DNA from: Sordaria brevicollis
Taxonomy: Eukaryota > Ascomycota > Sordariomycetes > Sordariales > Sordariaceae
Length of the DNA stretch: 64,000 nucleotides
NCBI GenBank assembly: GCA_033439795.1
Contig: JAUTDP010000002.1
Location: 2,604,001-2,668,000 of the forward strand
Direction of reading: 5' to 3'
Part shown: in pieces, positions 12,610 through 23,588 of the stretch
Numbering within the stretch: the stretch's first letter is position 1
Layout of the letters: each line of letters starts with the position of its first letter
Translations under genes and position numbers: made by a program
The notes under the pieces: model-generated
The model's database searches: none
Told to the model about the DNA's origin: nothing
What the model saw: only the letters and a program-made list of their open reading frames with translations

Positions 12610-15600
12610 CCCGGCTCTAGCCGCCGCGGCAGCCGTCCCACCTACACGGATCGGCCAGGGCATTCCGCGATCCAATTAGGAGGGGCAACTTGACGGCTGT
12701 ACCTGACGCTAAACCCAACCAGTCTTAATGGGCACTCCACAGCCACGAGAAATGAATGGAACCCTGGTGTAATCTTGTGGAGGTGAACCGTTTTTGGGCG
12801 CGCCTTCCGAATGCTTGTTGCTTGTGGGCTTCGTTGCTGACGAGCTGGCCTCACTCATGCCCTGGCTCCAAGCACTGCAGGAAAATGGGCACTTGGAAGG
12901 TGGTCCATTCTCAAGATGAGCGTTCCCTGCCATCTCTCATAAGGTATTTTTCAACTTTGTCTCCAAAGCGGAACTGATGACGGAACCGATTCTATGTCAT
13001 GAAACAGGAAAACAAAGACCAAGTCCCACCACTCTGCATCGTCACTCACCCCAAAGGTCTCAGTTCAAAACAAAACATTGAGAATGAACAAAGAAAAGAG
13101 CACCCACTCAGTTTGAGGGGTCGGCACTCGAGGGTTGAGATGCTAGCTATTCGCTACCATGCAGGTGAGTGTACGGCTGAACAGGCAACCCTGCATCATC
13201 GCTCAGGGAAAAAAAGAGAAGAGAAACCCCCGCCCCTGACTTGAATTATAACCACGGACATAATCACTTAACAGAAAGACCTGAAAACAGAAGAAACGTT
13301 GAATTGATTCTGAAATAGGGGAGCGTCAAGTGTGAGTGAGGTTTGGAAGGCTTGGTGCGCGGAAGGAAGTCAACAGACACCGCGGAGAAAGGGCATACAA
13401 GGCAACTTCTTTTTTTGTATGTCCCGTCGACGACATCGTCTCAGACATGCATGGCGCGGTCACCCAACACTTCAGACCCTTTGGTATCACCATCAAGTCT
13501 CAAAGCACTTGGACAAGCTTAGTCACAAATTCGCCATTGAGGCTATGATCCTACTTTCGTTGGAATCAGACTTTTGTGCTGACTTTTTCTCTATCTCGGT
13601 TTTCGGACAATTTGTTTCTAACGTTGGGCTGGCATCTAATCAAATGGCGGCCATATTTTCAACCACATAATACAGTAGAATCCTGGTCGGTGACGATATT
13701 CTTCCATCATCTCCTTCAAAGTCTATGCCTTATCAAGAACTTCGTTTCGAATATCTTTTCTCACTATCAACAGAAGGACCTCCCCAACAACTCCCTATTT
13801 TCCCTTGCTAGGTACAAGAGGTGCGCATCATTTCCGCGAAACCTTGGAAGAACTCGTGGTAGCTCCCAATAAGCTCCACAACACCATGCCCGAGCATTGC
13901 AGTGATCGACACCGCACCAAAAAATCTTGGTGGGAATTGTCAGTCTTGGAAGGTTCTTAGGTCGGATTGGCAAGCGATAAAGAAACCTTTTTTTTTCTTC
14001 GGCTCTTCTTTTACACTAGGTATGTACCGGGTCCGCATGATTGGGAACTTCTGTGCGTTGATCTTCGGGTTCTAGAACAAAACCAAACTTCATGGTTCTG
14101 TCTGTTATCTATCGGATTCTTTGCAGAGAGTCCATGAGAGATGAAATGAGAAAGTGGGAATCTCGATGCAAATTCGCATTCGCATCCGACACAAGACGGG
14201 TCGGTGAGTGTGATCACCACGCACCTCGTGGTGGTAAGAAGGCATGGCATGGAATTTCTCACACCCGACACACACAACAACTTGAATCAATCTTATCAGA
14301 TCCTGCAATTTCGGTCTTTCGACGCATTTTAGGTATGCCATCACCAAACTTCCATATCATCACCTCTCTACGTAGTACATACCTACTCTTCTCTCCGCAT
14401 CTTTTCTTCTTTTCGCGTCTCCTACCTTACCTTGATATGGAATCCAATCTCACAAACCAGTCACACGAAACAAATACTCGATGGACCCTTTGGTCCGCCC
14501 GTCTCACATCGTACTATCAAGGCGCACCATGGGAAGGTGACACCAAATTTCCGCTTTTTTTGCCCATTGCATCACGTGTTGCCGCGTTCACGGGTAGGTA
14601 AGTCGAGTCGTTCATCCCAAATTTTGGGCGACGCACGGTAAGGTTCATTACCAATGTCTTTCTAAATGGTGCCACGGTGTGACGAACGCGGTCTCGGTGA
14701 GTCTCGGTTGTTGTTTTTGTTTATGTCTGATTCGACACGACGCGAGATTTCAGTTGCGTAGGATTATAACGATCACACTGAAACGGCGGCTCGGTGAGGT
14801 TATAGATCTGGATATGGTTACCGAGATTCTGGGTGTCAAATGTGACAGCTATGGCTTTCTTGAGGGTTGTATGTATAGGTATGCAAGGCACGACGCGAAA
14901 AAGACATCTCCGCGTTAGGTGGTATCCCGTTCCAGAAGAAGCCTTCTTTCCTTCCTAGGTGCCTCGTGCCGTCCCTGTCGTCCGCCCGAGAAAGCTTCAA
15001 GAGAAGTGTTTTCACATGACAAACGTTTGTAAAGCCCGGAAGGAGAAGTTCCATCAAGATTTCCAACGGCTTGTAATGTCATGGGAACCCGGAGTTTCCA
15101 TTCCAGCGTCAAGTTCATCTAGCCGTGTACATACTATCATACCGGACCGGAGATGCGGCACACACCCCCATCTCCACATGGCCTTCACCCTTCATATTCT
15201 CCGAGGTGCATTAGTACGTAAAGGAATTAAATAGTTTCTCCATCATTCACGTCATGAATCGAGATCTGGAAGAGAACAAGCTCTTTGAAAAAGTTCTTCT
15301 CCCGCTGTTCTTCGGCTCGTTTCTAATTCCCATGCGATGCGCGACCGTTGCTGTTATGGAAGGCCCGATGTATGTACTGTAACCGAGAGTGGTGCCGAAT
15401 GTCAGGGCGCTACTTGACAATATGCCGCGACGTTGAGATTCGTTGCATTCGCTTGTTGAAGGGCGTTGCGATAGTAGTACTACCTCTTGGGAGAGGAGTT
15501 TTTTTTTTCCCTCAGCGCTTACAAAGCGAGAAGACTGACGAGATTGCGGTTTTCTTGTAGTTATTGTCATTGAGTTGGAGGTGTCAAGAGAAAGATTCTC

Positions 15601-16516
15601 CCTTGACAGTTTCCTGATTTTATCAACATGATAGTCTCGAGGAGGTAGATGCAGACACTCTGAATGCAAATATCTTCGTCATGGAAGATGTCGGAGGGAA
15701 GAACCAAGGAAAATGAGGAGACGGAAGCGCGATGCTGTCGCTTGGTGTTCAAATCCGGGTTGTTAGGTAACTGCTAGGAAATGAGGCAAGTCTACAGCTT
15801 TTACGCTAACAAGAGAAAAGGAACACCATAACAGCTCTTTCTCTTTGAATTCACTTGGCGCTACCTCTAGCTACCAGTAGTAGCTGCCTGGCGGCTGCCT
15901 AAGCGGATCTCTACTGCAAAGAAATCCGACCGGATGCAAGTTCACGAGCTCTCCGCGGATATTCACTGAGGTGTCTATCGGGTACCCTCATTGACATGGA
16001 ATCTAGAACAGCTCGATATGCAATTTCAGAGAGTATGACCTTTGTACATCTTACCTTACCGGCATCGCTTCACTTTGTCGCCGCAAAGCCTGCACATGCT
16101 ACAGTGTTAGGCTCTTTCTGACGGCTACGTGCACTAACACTCAGATATGCTGTTCTCCCTATATATCTGATAGTGATTTTGCTGACATGGCGCTATCCCC
16201 GCTCACTCAAACCCTCGCCAACCACCATGCATGCCCATCTCCAACATGCAACAAACCAAGGCAACCAGCGGAATCCCGTCCGTCACGTGGCGTTGCAGCC
16301 CAGCATCGAGCTGACTGACTGGCGGTAAGAACGTCTATAAGACCTGCTAGGTTATTCAACACGAGATTCCAAACGCCTGCGCGGGATGGGACTTGCCCAC
16401 TGGTATCTCTCCCTTGAGTCCCGTCGATCCGACATCAATCGCATCTATAACTCCTAGCGATACCTTTGGAACCCCGAGAAATGAACCCATCCAACTTGCA
16501 ACAACCATAGGCAACC
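12610..16516. other. Gene-poor unique DNA and beta-glucosidase promoter
   Basis: About 3.9 kb of normal composition with only short overlapping open frames (169 codons at most). None shows a domain or a convincing splice structure, and no tRNA or rRNA was recognised. The right end must hold the promoter of the gene at 16517. TATA-like strings occur at 16334-16341 (TCTATAAG) and 16444-16450 (TCTATAA), about 180 and 70 bp before the start codon. An imperfect repeat of the leader sequence is found at 16232-16266 and 16484-16516. Confidence 0.5.
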
Positions 16517-19144
16517 ATGAAACGCCTCACCAGTCTCTACGAGCAGCTTCGGCCGCCGATAACCACCACCGGCCTCCCTGGTCCAGGCTACATCGCCAAA
16601 ACCCAAGCAAGACAGGTCATCTTCTACATCCTGGGCGCCGTCTCCCTTCTCCTCTGCACTGCCGCCCTTCTGCAATCATGTAATCCATCACTATTATCAC
16701 CAGCACATGATATAGCATCTCAAACCCAAGGACAACAACATGAACACCCCTCCGAGCTCCCCTACTACGGCCTCAGCCCTCCCTTCTATCCCACCCCCAT
16801 CGCAAACGGTTCCTCCTCCGTGGGCCGGTCACGAGCTTACCAACATGCTCTCGCACTCACTTCAAAAATGACCCTCCTTGAGCTGCAAAACCTCACTCGC
16901 GGCTATCCCGGTCCATGCGTCGGCAACACAGGTGCCGTTCCGCGCCTCCACATCCCGTCGCTGTGTTTCTACGACGGGCCCTCCGGCTTGCGGGGGCAGG
17001 AGTTGGCGTCTGCTTTTCCGGCGGGCATCCACCTCGCCGCCACATGGGATCCCATACTCATGTGGCGCTACGGCATGGCCGTCGGGCAAGAGTATCTCGG
17101 TAAGGGCGTGCACATCGCCCTTGGACCGCTTGCGGGTCCGCTGGGTAGGGTAGCAAAAGGCGGAAGGAACTGGGAAGGTTTGGGAAGCGATCCGTACTTG
17201 GCTGGGGTCGGGATGGGGAAGATCGTCAAGGGCGTGCAGGGTTGGGGAGTGACTGCCACGGCGAAGCATTTCTTGCTGAACGAACAGGAGTACAGGCGCA
17301 GATGGGGACAGGACGCACCGGACGGAAAGGGACATGCGATTTCTGCCAACGTGGGGGACAGGGCGCTGAGAGAGGCGTATGTGTGGCCGTTTATGGACGC
17401 CCTCAAGGCCGGCGCGGGTGCGGTCATGTGCGGCTATAACAGGGCGAATCATAGCTATGCGTGCCAGAACTCCATGTTGCTGAACCGAGTGCTCAAGACG
17501 GAGCTGGGGTTCGAAGGGTTCGTGGTGAGCGACTGGGACGGCCAGATGAGCGGGGCTGCGTCGGCCAATGCCGGCCTGGACGTGGTGATGCCGGGGGCCG
17601 GGTATTGGGGCGAGAAGCTGATAGAGGCCGTAAACAACGGATCGGTGGCCGAGGAGCGGTTGAAGGATATGGCGACCCGCGTGCTAGCGGCGTATTTGTA
17701 CGCCGGCCAGGACAACGGCCAGTTCCCACCCGTTAACGTCGCGCCGGGTGGCCAGGTTCCGGACCCGGTGGACGTGCAGGAGAACCACGCGGACCTCATC
17801 CGGAATATCGGAGCGGCGGGGACGGTCCTGGTCAAAAACGTCAAGGGTACTCTTCCCTTGACCAAGCCCAAGTTCCTAGCCATGTACGGCTACGACGCCA
17901 TCGTCAAATCCGTCCCCTGGGAGAACCCCGATCGCTACGGCGGCGGCTACGACGTCAACCGCGGCTGGACCACCTTCAACGGCACCTTGATCACCGGTGG
18001 CGGCTCCGGCAGCTCCACGCCCCCCTACGTCGTCTCGCCCTTCGAAGCCCTTTCCACCCGCGTCCGTGCCGACGGTGGGATGCTCCGCTGGGACTTCCAT
18101 TCGGTCAACCCTTCCCAGAAGTACCTCAACGCCGACCCCTGTCTCGTCTTTATCAACGCCTACGCCTCCGAAATGTCCGACCGCTCCGCTCTTTCCGATA
18201 GCTTTAGCGACTCTCTCGTCCAAAACATCGCCTCCTGGTGTTCCCGGACTATCGTGGTCATCCACTCCGCCGGCATCCGCCTCGTCGACGCGTGGATCGA
18301 CCACCCTAACGTGACCGCCGTTTTGATGGCCGGCTTGCCGGGCCAAGAATCCGGTAACAGCCTCGTAGACATCCTTTACGGGGACGTCAACCCCTCAGGT
18401 CGTCTTCCCTACACCATCGCCAAGCAGGAATCAGACTACGGGCACCTTCTCAACCCTTCCACCGGTCAACCCAACGGCGACCCCTTCTTTCCCGAAGACA
18501 ACTTCACAGAAGGTCTACATATCGACTACCGCTACTTTGACAAAAACTCCATCACCCCCCGGTTCGAATTCGGTTACGGACTTTCTTACACCACCTTCTC
18601 CTACTCCCACCTGGATATTTCTTTCGTCCCTTCGTCTTCCTCCTCTTCTAGACCTGCTACTAGACCTACTAGGCCACCCTGGCCTGCCACTGCCGCAAAC
18701 GCCACAATTGACACCACGACCATGGCCAACACCGACCGGCTAAAACTCGCGGAATTTCCAAACCCAAACAAACCCATTGTCCAAGGCGGCCATCCAGATC
18801 TGTGGGAGACTTTATTCGTGGTGAGGTGCTCTGTTGCGAACAGCGGTGAGACATATGAAGGGTGGGAGGTGGCGCAGTTATATCTTGGTATTCCTCCAGA
18901 GGCAAAAGAGGAGGGAAATGATGATGATGATGATGAGACGCCAATTCGGCAGCTGCGAGGATTCAATCGCGTAGGACCGCTTCGACCAAGAGAAGGGGCG
19001 TGGGCGGAGTTCAAGTTGACTAGGAGGGACTTGAGCGTTTGGGATGTGAGGGCCCAGCAGTGGCGGCTGAGGAGGGGGGAGTATAAGGTTTGGGTGGGGG
19101 CTAGTAGTAGGGATCTGAGGTTGAGTGGGACGATTGTGATTTGA
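16517..19144 (+). CDS. GH3 beta-glucosidase-like protein with N-terminal membrane anchor
   Basis: A single-exon gene of 875 residues. Residues 33-54 form a hydrophobic segment preceded by basic residues and without an obvious cleavage site, suggesting a type II membrane anchor with the catalytic part outside the cytosol. The GH3 N-terminal domain follows (about 110-400): FYDGPSGLRG at 151-160, GRNWEG at 216-221, KH at 250-251, and the nucleophile motif SDWDG with Asp339. The second GH3 domain (about 430-640) includes YASEMSDR, where Glu552 is the likely acid/base, and LPGQESGN at 607-614. A fibronectin-III-like domain (about 765-870) ends the protein. A Ser/Pro/Thr-rich linker (705-735) and an Asp run (802-806) are low-complexity inserts. 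GH3 members of this form hydrolyse terminal beta-D-glucosyl residues; the exact substrate cannot be told. The M in SEMSDR replaces the G that I know from family members such as SEGxDR. The gene is convergent with the next one. Confidence 0.9.
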   Translation: MKRLTSLYEQLRPPITTTGLPGPGYIAKTQARQVIFYILGAVSLLLCTAALLQSCNPSLLSPAHDIASQTQGQQHEHPSELPYYGLSPPFYPTPIANGSSSVGRSRAYQHALALTSKMTLLELQNLTRGYPGPCVGNTGAVPRLHIPSLCFYDGPSGLRGQELASAFPAGIHLAATWDPILMWRYGMAVGQEYLGKGVHIALGPLAGPLGRVAKGGRNWEGLGSDPYLAGVGMGKIVKGVQGWGVTATAKHFLLNEQEYRRRWGQDAPDGKGHAISANVGDRALREAYVWPFMDALKAGAGAVMCGYNRANHSYACQNSMLLNRVLKTELGFEGFVVSDWDGQMSGAASANAGLDVVMPGAGYWGEKLIEAVNNGSVAEERLKDMATRVLAAYLYAGQDNGQFPPVNVAPGGQVPDPVDVQENHADLIRNIGAAGTVLVKNVKGTLPLTKPKFLAMYGYDAIVKSVPWENPDRYGGGYDVNRGWTTFNGTLITGGGSGSSTPPYVVSPFEALSTRVRADGGMLRWDFHSVNPSQKYLNADPCLVFINAYASEMSDRSALSDSFSDSLVQNIASWCSRTIVVIHSAGIRLVDAWIDHPNVTAVLMAGLPGQESGNSLVDILYGDVNPSGRLPYTIAKQESDYGHLLNPSTGQPNGDPFFPEDNFTEGLHIDYRYFDKNSITPRFEFGYGLSYTTFSYSHLDISFVPSSSSSSRPATRPTRPPWPATAANATIDTTTMANTDRLKLAEFPNPNKPIVQGGHPDLWETLFVVRCSVANSGETYEGWEVAQLYLGIPPEAKEEGNDDDDDETPIRQLRGFNRVGPLRPREGAWAEFKLTRRDLSVWDVRAQQWRLRRGEYKVWVGASSRDLRLSGTIVI

Positions 19145-19647
19145 ATGTTATGAGTGATGAATTATGAGCAACGGTATATGGATATAGTACAGGTAGTCGT
19201 TTATTGGATTCTTGACATTTTTTGGGTATGTCTGCGAAAGTTAGCAGGTAGTTTTGATGATGAGCTCGGGTGTTACAAGCTGCGACTTCTTCATGACGGA
19301 TGGACGAGCCTAAAGTTGAAAATGAGCGACATGTATATATGTAATAACAAGAATCATCTAAAAGAAGGGTATATATACATCAACTAACAAACAAGTTCCG
19401 CTAGAGTACCTACGTACAGCCTCCGTCCCTCTTCCCAATCATCGCAAGCCATCAACAGAACCGCATCACCCCATCATCACGTCTTAATGCCTGCTTGCTC
19501 TCCTCCAACAATCGCAGCGGGCCAACTAGCCATTTTCATCAAGGGTGACCTGCACAGCAAGCAGAGCCCTCATCCTTCTTTTTCCACAACGCTATTTCCC
19601 CCGCTCTTAACATCCAGCCTATCCGTCCGTTTCACTTCCCAGACTTT
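19145..19647. other. Convergent intergenic region
   Basis: Holds the 3-prime untranslated ends of the beta-glucosidase gene (+) and the TMEM135-like gene (-). It is A/T-rich toward 19200-19390, with several TATAT strings and possible polyadenylation signals. I see no other feature. Confidence 0.5.
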
Positions 19648-21807
19648 TTAGTACCTCAAGTTCTCACCCTCCGACGACTCATCCTCTTCCTCGTCAATAA
19701 CCCCATGTCGTCCATAATACTTCTTCTCCTCTTCCTCCTCCTTCTCATCAGCCTCATCCCCCTCCAGCTCCAAGGTTTCAACCCAATCCCTCCACCCCTC
19801 ACCCCTAACCCAGCTTACACCCTTCCTCCAGTTCCCTTCCCTCAACGCCTTAGCATCCCTTTCATACACCACACCAGTAAGCGCCAACGCCGCCACAAAC
19901 ACCCAGACATCCCCGCCCTTCATGGCGCGCCACCACCTCCTCTTGACGCCAACCTTCCACAAGCTGTTCAAGCTGGCCTTGGCCGTGTGCAAGAAGATCG
20001 GGCGACCCTTCTTCTTCTCCAGGTAGGCCCAGAAACCCGCCAAGAAGCCGCCGAGGAAGAAGCGCTGCGTGGGCATGAACGTGCGGGGCAGCCACGTCTG
20101 GAAGAAGCAGATGGAGCTCCACCAAGTTCCGAGGGCGCCCGTCAAAAAGGTGGACATGCGCAGCGCGTTGGAGATGATGCCCTGGATGGTGGAGAGCGGG
20201 TAGTGGTAGAGCGAGCTAAACCGCGGGAGCACCATGGCTGAGTAGACGAGCAGGAGGATCTTGGTTAGGGGTGGGAAGGAGCGTAGCCAGAAGGTGAGGA
20301 AAGTGCGCGTGCATGACGGGTCGGAGGGGTGCAAGGTGGCGCAGGAGAGAGAGGTGATGAGCGGGTGCGCACCGGACGTCAGGGGGGCGATGGCCGAGAG
20401 GGATGCTGGAAGGGTGTCTTCTTTGCCGGGGAAGAGGACGGGGGATATGAAGGCCCTGTTGGTAAAGGTTAGTCAAGGTCAATTATGTTGAAGGGATGAA
20501 GAGGGGCAGGCGTACGGCCAGTTGAGCTTGGCCATAGTGGCAAGGCTGTCGATAATTTCGTACACCTTGGGCCACTTGAGGCTGAGAGGGAAGTCGTCTG
20601 GCCTAGCATGGAGGTAAGCGGTCGAGTGCTTGAAGATGAAGTCACCATAGGCCTGTGTTGTATCGGATTAGCATTGACTCAGCGTTACCATCCATCCAAG
20701 AGCAAACATACCGTAGGGAAACAGTCCCGGTCGAACACGGCGGCATGCAACAGCTGGCCAAAGGCGAAGGGCTGCAACATCCAGCTTCCCCACCACCACG
20801 GCCTCACCCGCATCTTGTCTGGCCTGCCGTGGGTGCCCTTGTCCCAACCCCATACCATGCCGTTGTCCTCGGCACAATTCCACCCAAACTCGAGCGCTCT
20901 AAAGAGCGCATACACGGCAATGGAAACACGAAGCTGCTGGCTGGGATAGACACCGAGCGCAAGGCCAGCCAGCGAAGCGCCGACGGCAGGGGCATACGGC
21001 GATGTGAGTGTGAGCGTGGTCTTGGGGTTTCTAGTCCTAAAGGGAGCCGCGGTGGGGTCCAGCAAGTGGGCTCGAAGACGGGTAAAGAAGCGGAAGAGAA
21101 GGCGATACATCAGCAAGATTGTGCTGAGTGACACGGATAGCCGGAGTGTCGGCGACTTGTGAAGCGGCTGCTTCTGACCATTGGCACCACTATACTTTCA
21201 TGTTAGCTCATCATGGACTTCCATCTTACCTAGCCGCAAATTCGGACCGAGGGCAGTAACATGGAGTGGTAACTTGATACGAATGTCTTCCAAACGTGAT
21301 GGACGGAACGTACCCTTTGTTCTTCCCCAAAACCCTCGCAGACACAATATTCCACAATTTCATCAACGCGCCCGTCGCAATGAACACGCGCATCGAGTGT
21401 CTAATAGCTCTCGCATTGTAATCGTCGGCACCAACTCCCTTGCCAGCCATCTTGGCCAAAACCTCCTCTTTGGCCTTAGCTTTCTTGTTGTCGCCTGGAC
21501 CAGTACCAGCGGAGCCGCCCTTAGTCAACGCCTGACCACCGCGAGAACCGCCCCTATTCGGAGGCTGTTGTTCACCGTCCATGATTCTCTGCACGGTATC
21601 GACTGTCGGCGCCCTTTTTCTCAGCGTCTTGGATTTGGAGATGACGTATTTGTGCAGCACGGCGTATTCGCGAGCCGAAATGGTGTATCGCAGCGCATTG
21701 CGGAGGATGGGATCCGTGGTGGACTTGGCCGTGACTCCTCCCGGACCGCCGGGGCCGGCTCGCGGGCCTGCTGCTGCGGCTGCGCCGGCAGAGGCTCTTG
21801 AGGCCAT
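19648..21807 (-). CDS. TMEM135-like multi-pass membrane protein
   Basis: Four exons on the minus strand: 21807-21314, 21189-20712, 20652-20516 and 20455-19648. They total 1917 nt, or 638 residues. All three introns have GT..AG ends (donors GTACGT, GTATGT, GTACGC) and keep one frame; the first has a GCTAAC branch-like site. The N-terminus is Ala/Gly-rich, followed by a soluble conserved block (DPILRNALRYTIS; YNARAIRHSMRVF). Hydrophobic stretches lie in exons 2 and 4, including RFFLGGFLAGFWAYLEKK, which resembles the C-terminal part of TMEM135/peroxisomal-membrane-type proteins. The C-terminus is an acidic, Glu-rich tail. Animal TMEM135 is associated with peroxisomes, mitochondria and lipid handling; a similar role here is inference. 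It could instead be an uncharacterised fungal membrane family. Confidence 0.65.
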
Positions 21808-23588
21808 CTTGGGAACGCTCGCCGCTTAGATTTGGATAAGGTTTGTTTGTTTTGGTTTCCTTGATGATGCGCGTAGATGATTTGGTCGTTATCCCGCTGT
21901 CGCTGCGGTTCGTCTCTTGACGTGATTGATGCCGGCCGTCGAGGCAATTCCCAATCGTACGTTGTTGACGACCCGTCGTCGCGATTCTCGTCACCCTTAT
22001 TCCTGCGTATTCGGACTCCTACTCCTTTCCTTCCCTTTCACAGCCGTCTGACCTCCTGCTTCCGTGTTGCACTTGATCGTAGGAGATCAATCCCAATGCC
22101 GTCGCGATTCGTCGTCGTCGCGTGATGTCGTCATAAACAATGGACGAAAGATCGAAAGATGGCGGCCGTCTGTCGTCGACTTGCGTCCTGGACTGCCGCC
22201 CGGTTATTGTGGAGATGGATTCGGTGAGGGGAGATGTCGGGAAATGGGGCCTGGCAGTTGCTCAGCTTCAATTGGGCATCCAGTCAGCAAGTGAGACCTC
22301 TGACTGGCAACTGCATCGGGTCAACAGTGGTGCAGCCAGCGGAGTGACGCTTCCACAGTTCCACGTGCTGTTTCCCCAAGCGAGCCAGCCTCGGTACTTC
22401 CTTGTTCACTGCTTATCACACTGGCTGTTTAGCAGGGAAGGCCCTTACAAAGCTAAAGGGAGCTCATGTCAGGAAGCTGAACAGCTCCAGATCTGGTTAG
22501 CGCACTTCTCCCCACACTCACAAGGGGTCCTGATGCTACCTCCACGATGCCGTCATTTTCCATGCAGGCCATCATTTTCTCTAATAGACGACAACAAACA
22601 CAATGTCAACCGCGGGGTGGACGTGTGGTCGAAGTAATGCTGTACAATTTCGTTTTACAAACGACCGCCTAGAATATCTTGGAAGCCATAGCGAGAATTA
22701 CCAAACTACCATGCAGCCTTGCTCAAAAGTTCACATCCTAAGCTCAGTCGTGTCTACCATATATCTCCAGCAAACATCGCATCATCCATGGGTATTTTAT
22801 CATGTTTTCCTTCCATCCATCATTCCTTGAAACCATCGTCGTTGAATCCACAACCTCGCAATCCATTGTTGGGCTGAAACAACCACTCGCTAACCGCTCC
22901 TTGCAAAATGAAACGAGAAAAAGTGAACAACGCCGCAAAGCCCGTGTCGAATCCCAATCCAAACCATCCTCGCTCCACCAGAGTTGTTCTGGTCAAGCTT
23001 CGGTTCCCGCCAAAGCAATGAAATCCTTCCAACCATGCTGGATGCCCTCGGGCAAGCTCTGCTGCGCCCTTTTTCATGACCAAGACGACCTAAACAGGAA
23101 GATAAAAGACCCCGGGCCTGCATCCATTGCGCCCAAACGCCAACCACCGCCTGCTTCCTCGACATATGAATGCAAGAAAGGATTTGAAAGAGAGAAGAAA
23201 AGAAAAGGACGAGGGCATATTTGCAGTCCCAGTCCGCTCCAGAACACTAACGGCAGTCGTCGCGCCGACGTGCTAGAGTCCGAAAAAAAAAATCCTCCTA
23301 CATGACAGCAGAAACCCCATCGCGTACCTCGAAACTTGGTGCCAAGTAAATCATGGTAACGGCGCTTCCATACTCGTACAACTCCTGACGCAATGCAAAA
23401 AGAAACAGATACCGAGTAACATCAAACAAACAGCATTAAAAGAAGCCATTTGCGCAACATTTTGGCAAAGGCAATATAGCAAAACAAGTTCAGACGTCGA
23501 GCCCGTTTCGCGAGAGCTCATGAAATCGTAAAGGTCGAGGGCTCAGCAGCCGCAACCGATGAACGTCCACGAATGTCTCGATTCATGC
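21808..23588. other. Intergenic region between two minus-strand genes
   Basis: Contains the promoter and leader of the TMEM135-like gene at its left end and the 3-prime untranslated region of the BTB gene at its right end. Open frames up to about 167 codons occur, but without domains or start context. A run of ten A residues lies near 23283. No RNA gene was recognised. Confidence 0.5.

Noticed and set aside
17455..17883. Long frames antisense to the beta-glucosidase and MFS genes
   Set aside because: They are shadows of GC-biased codon use in well-supported genes and have no domains.
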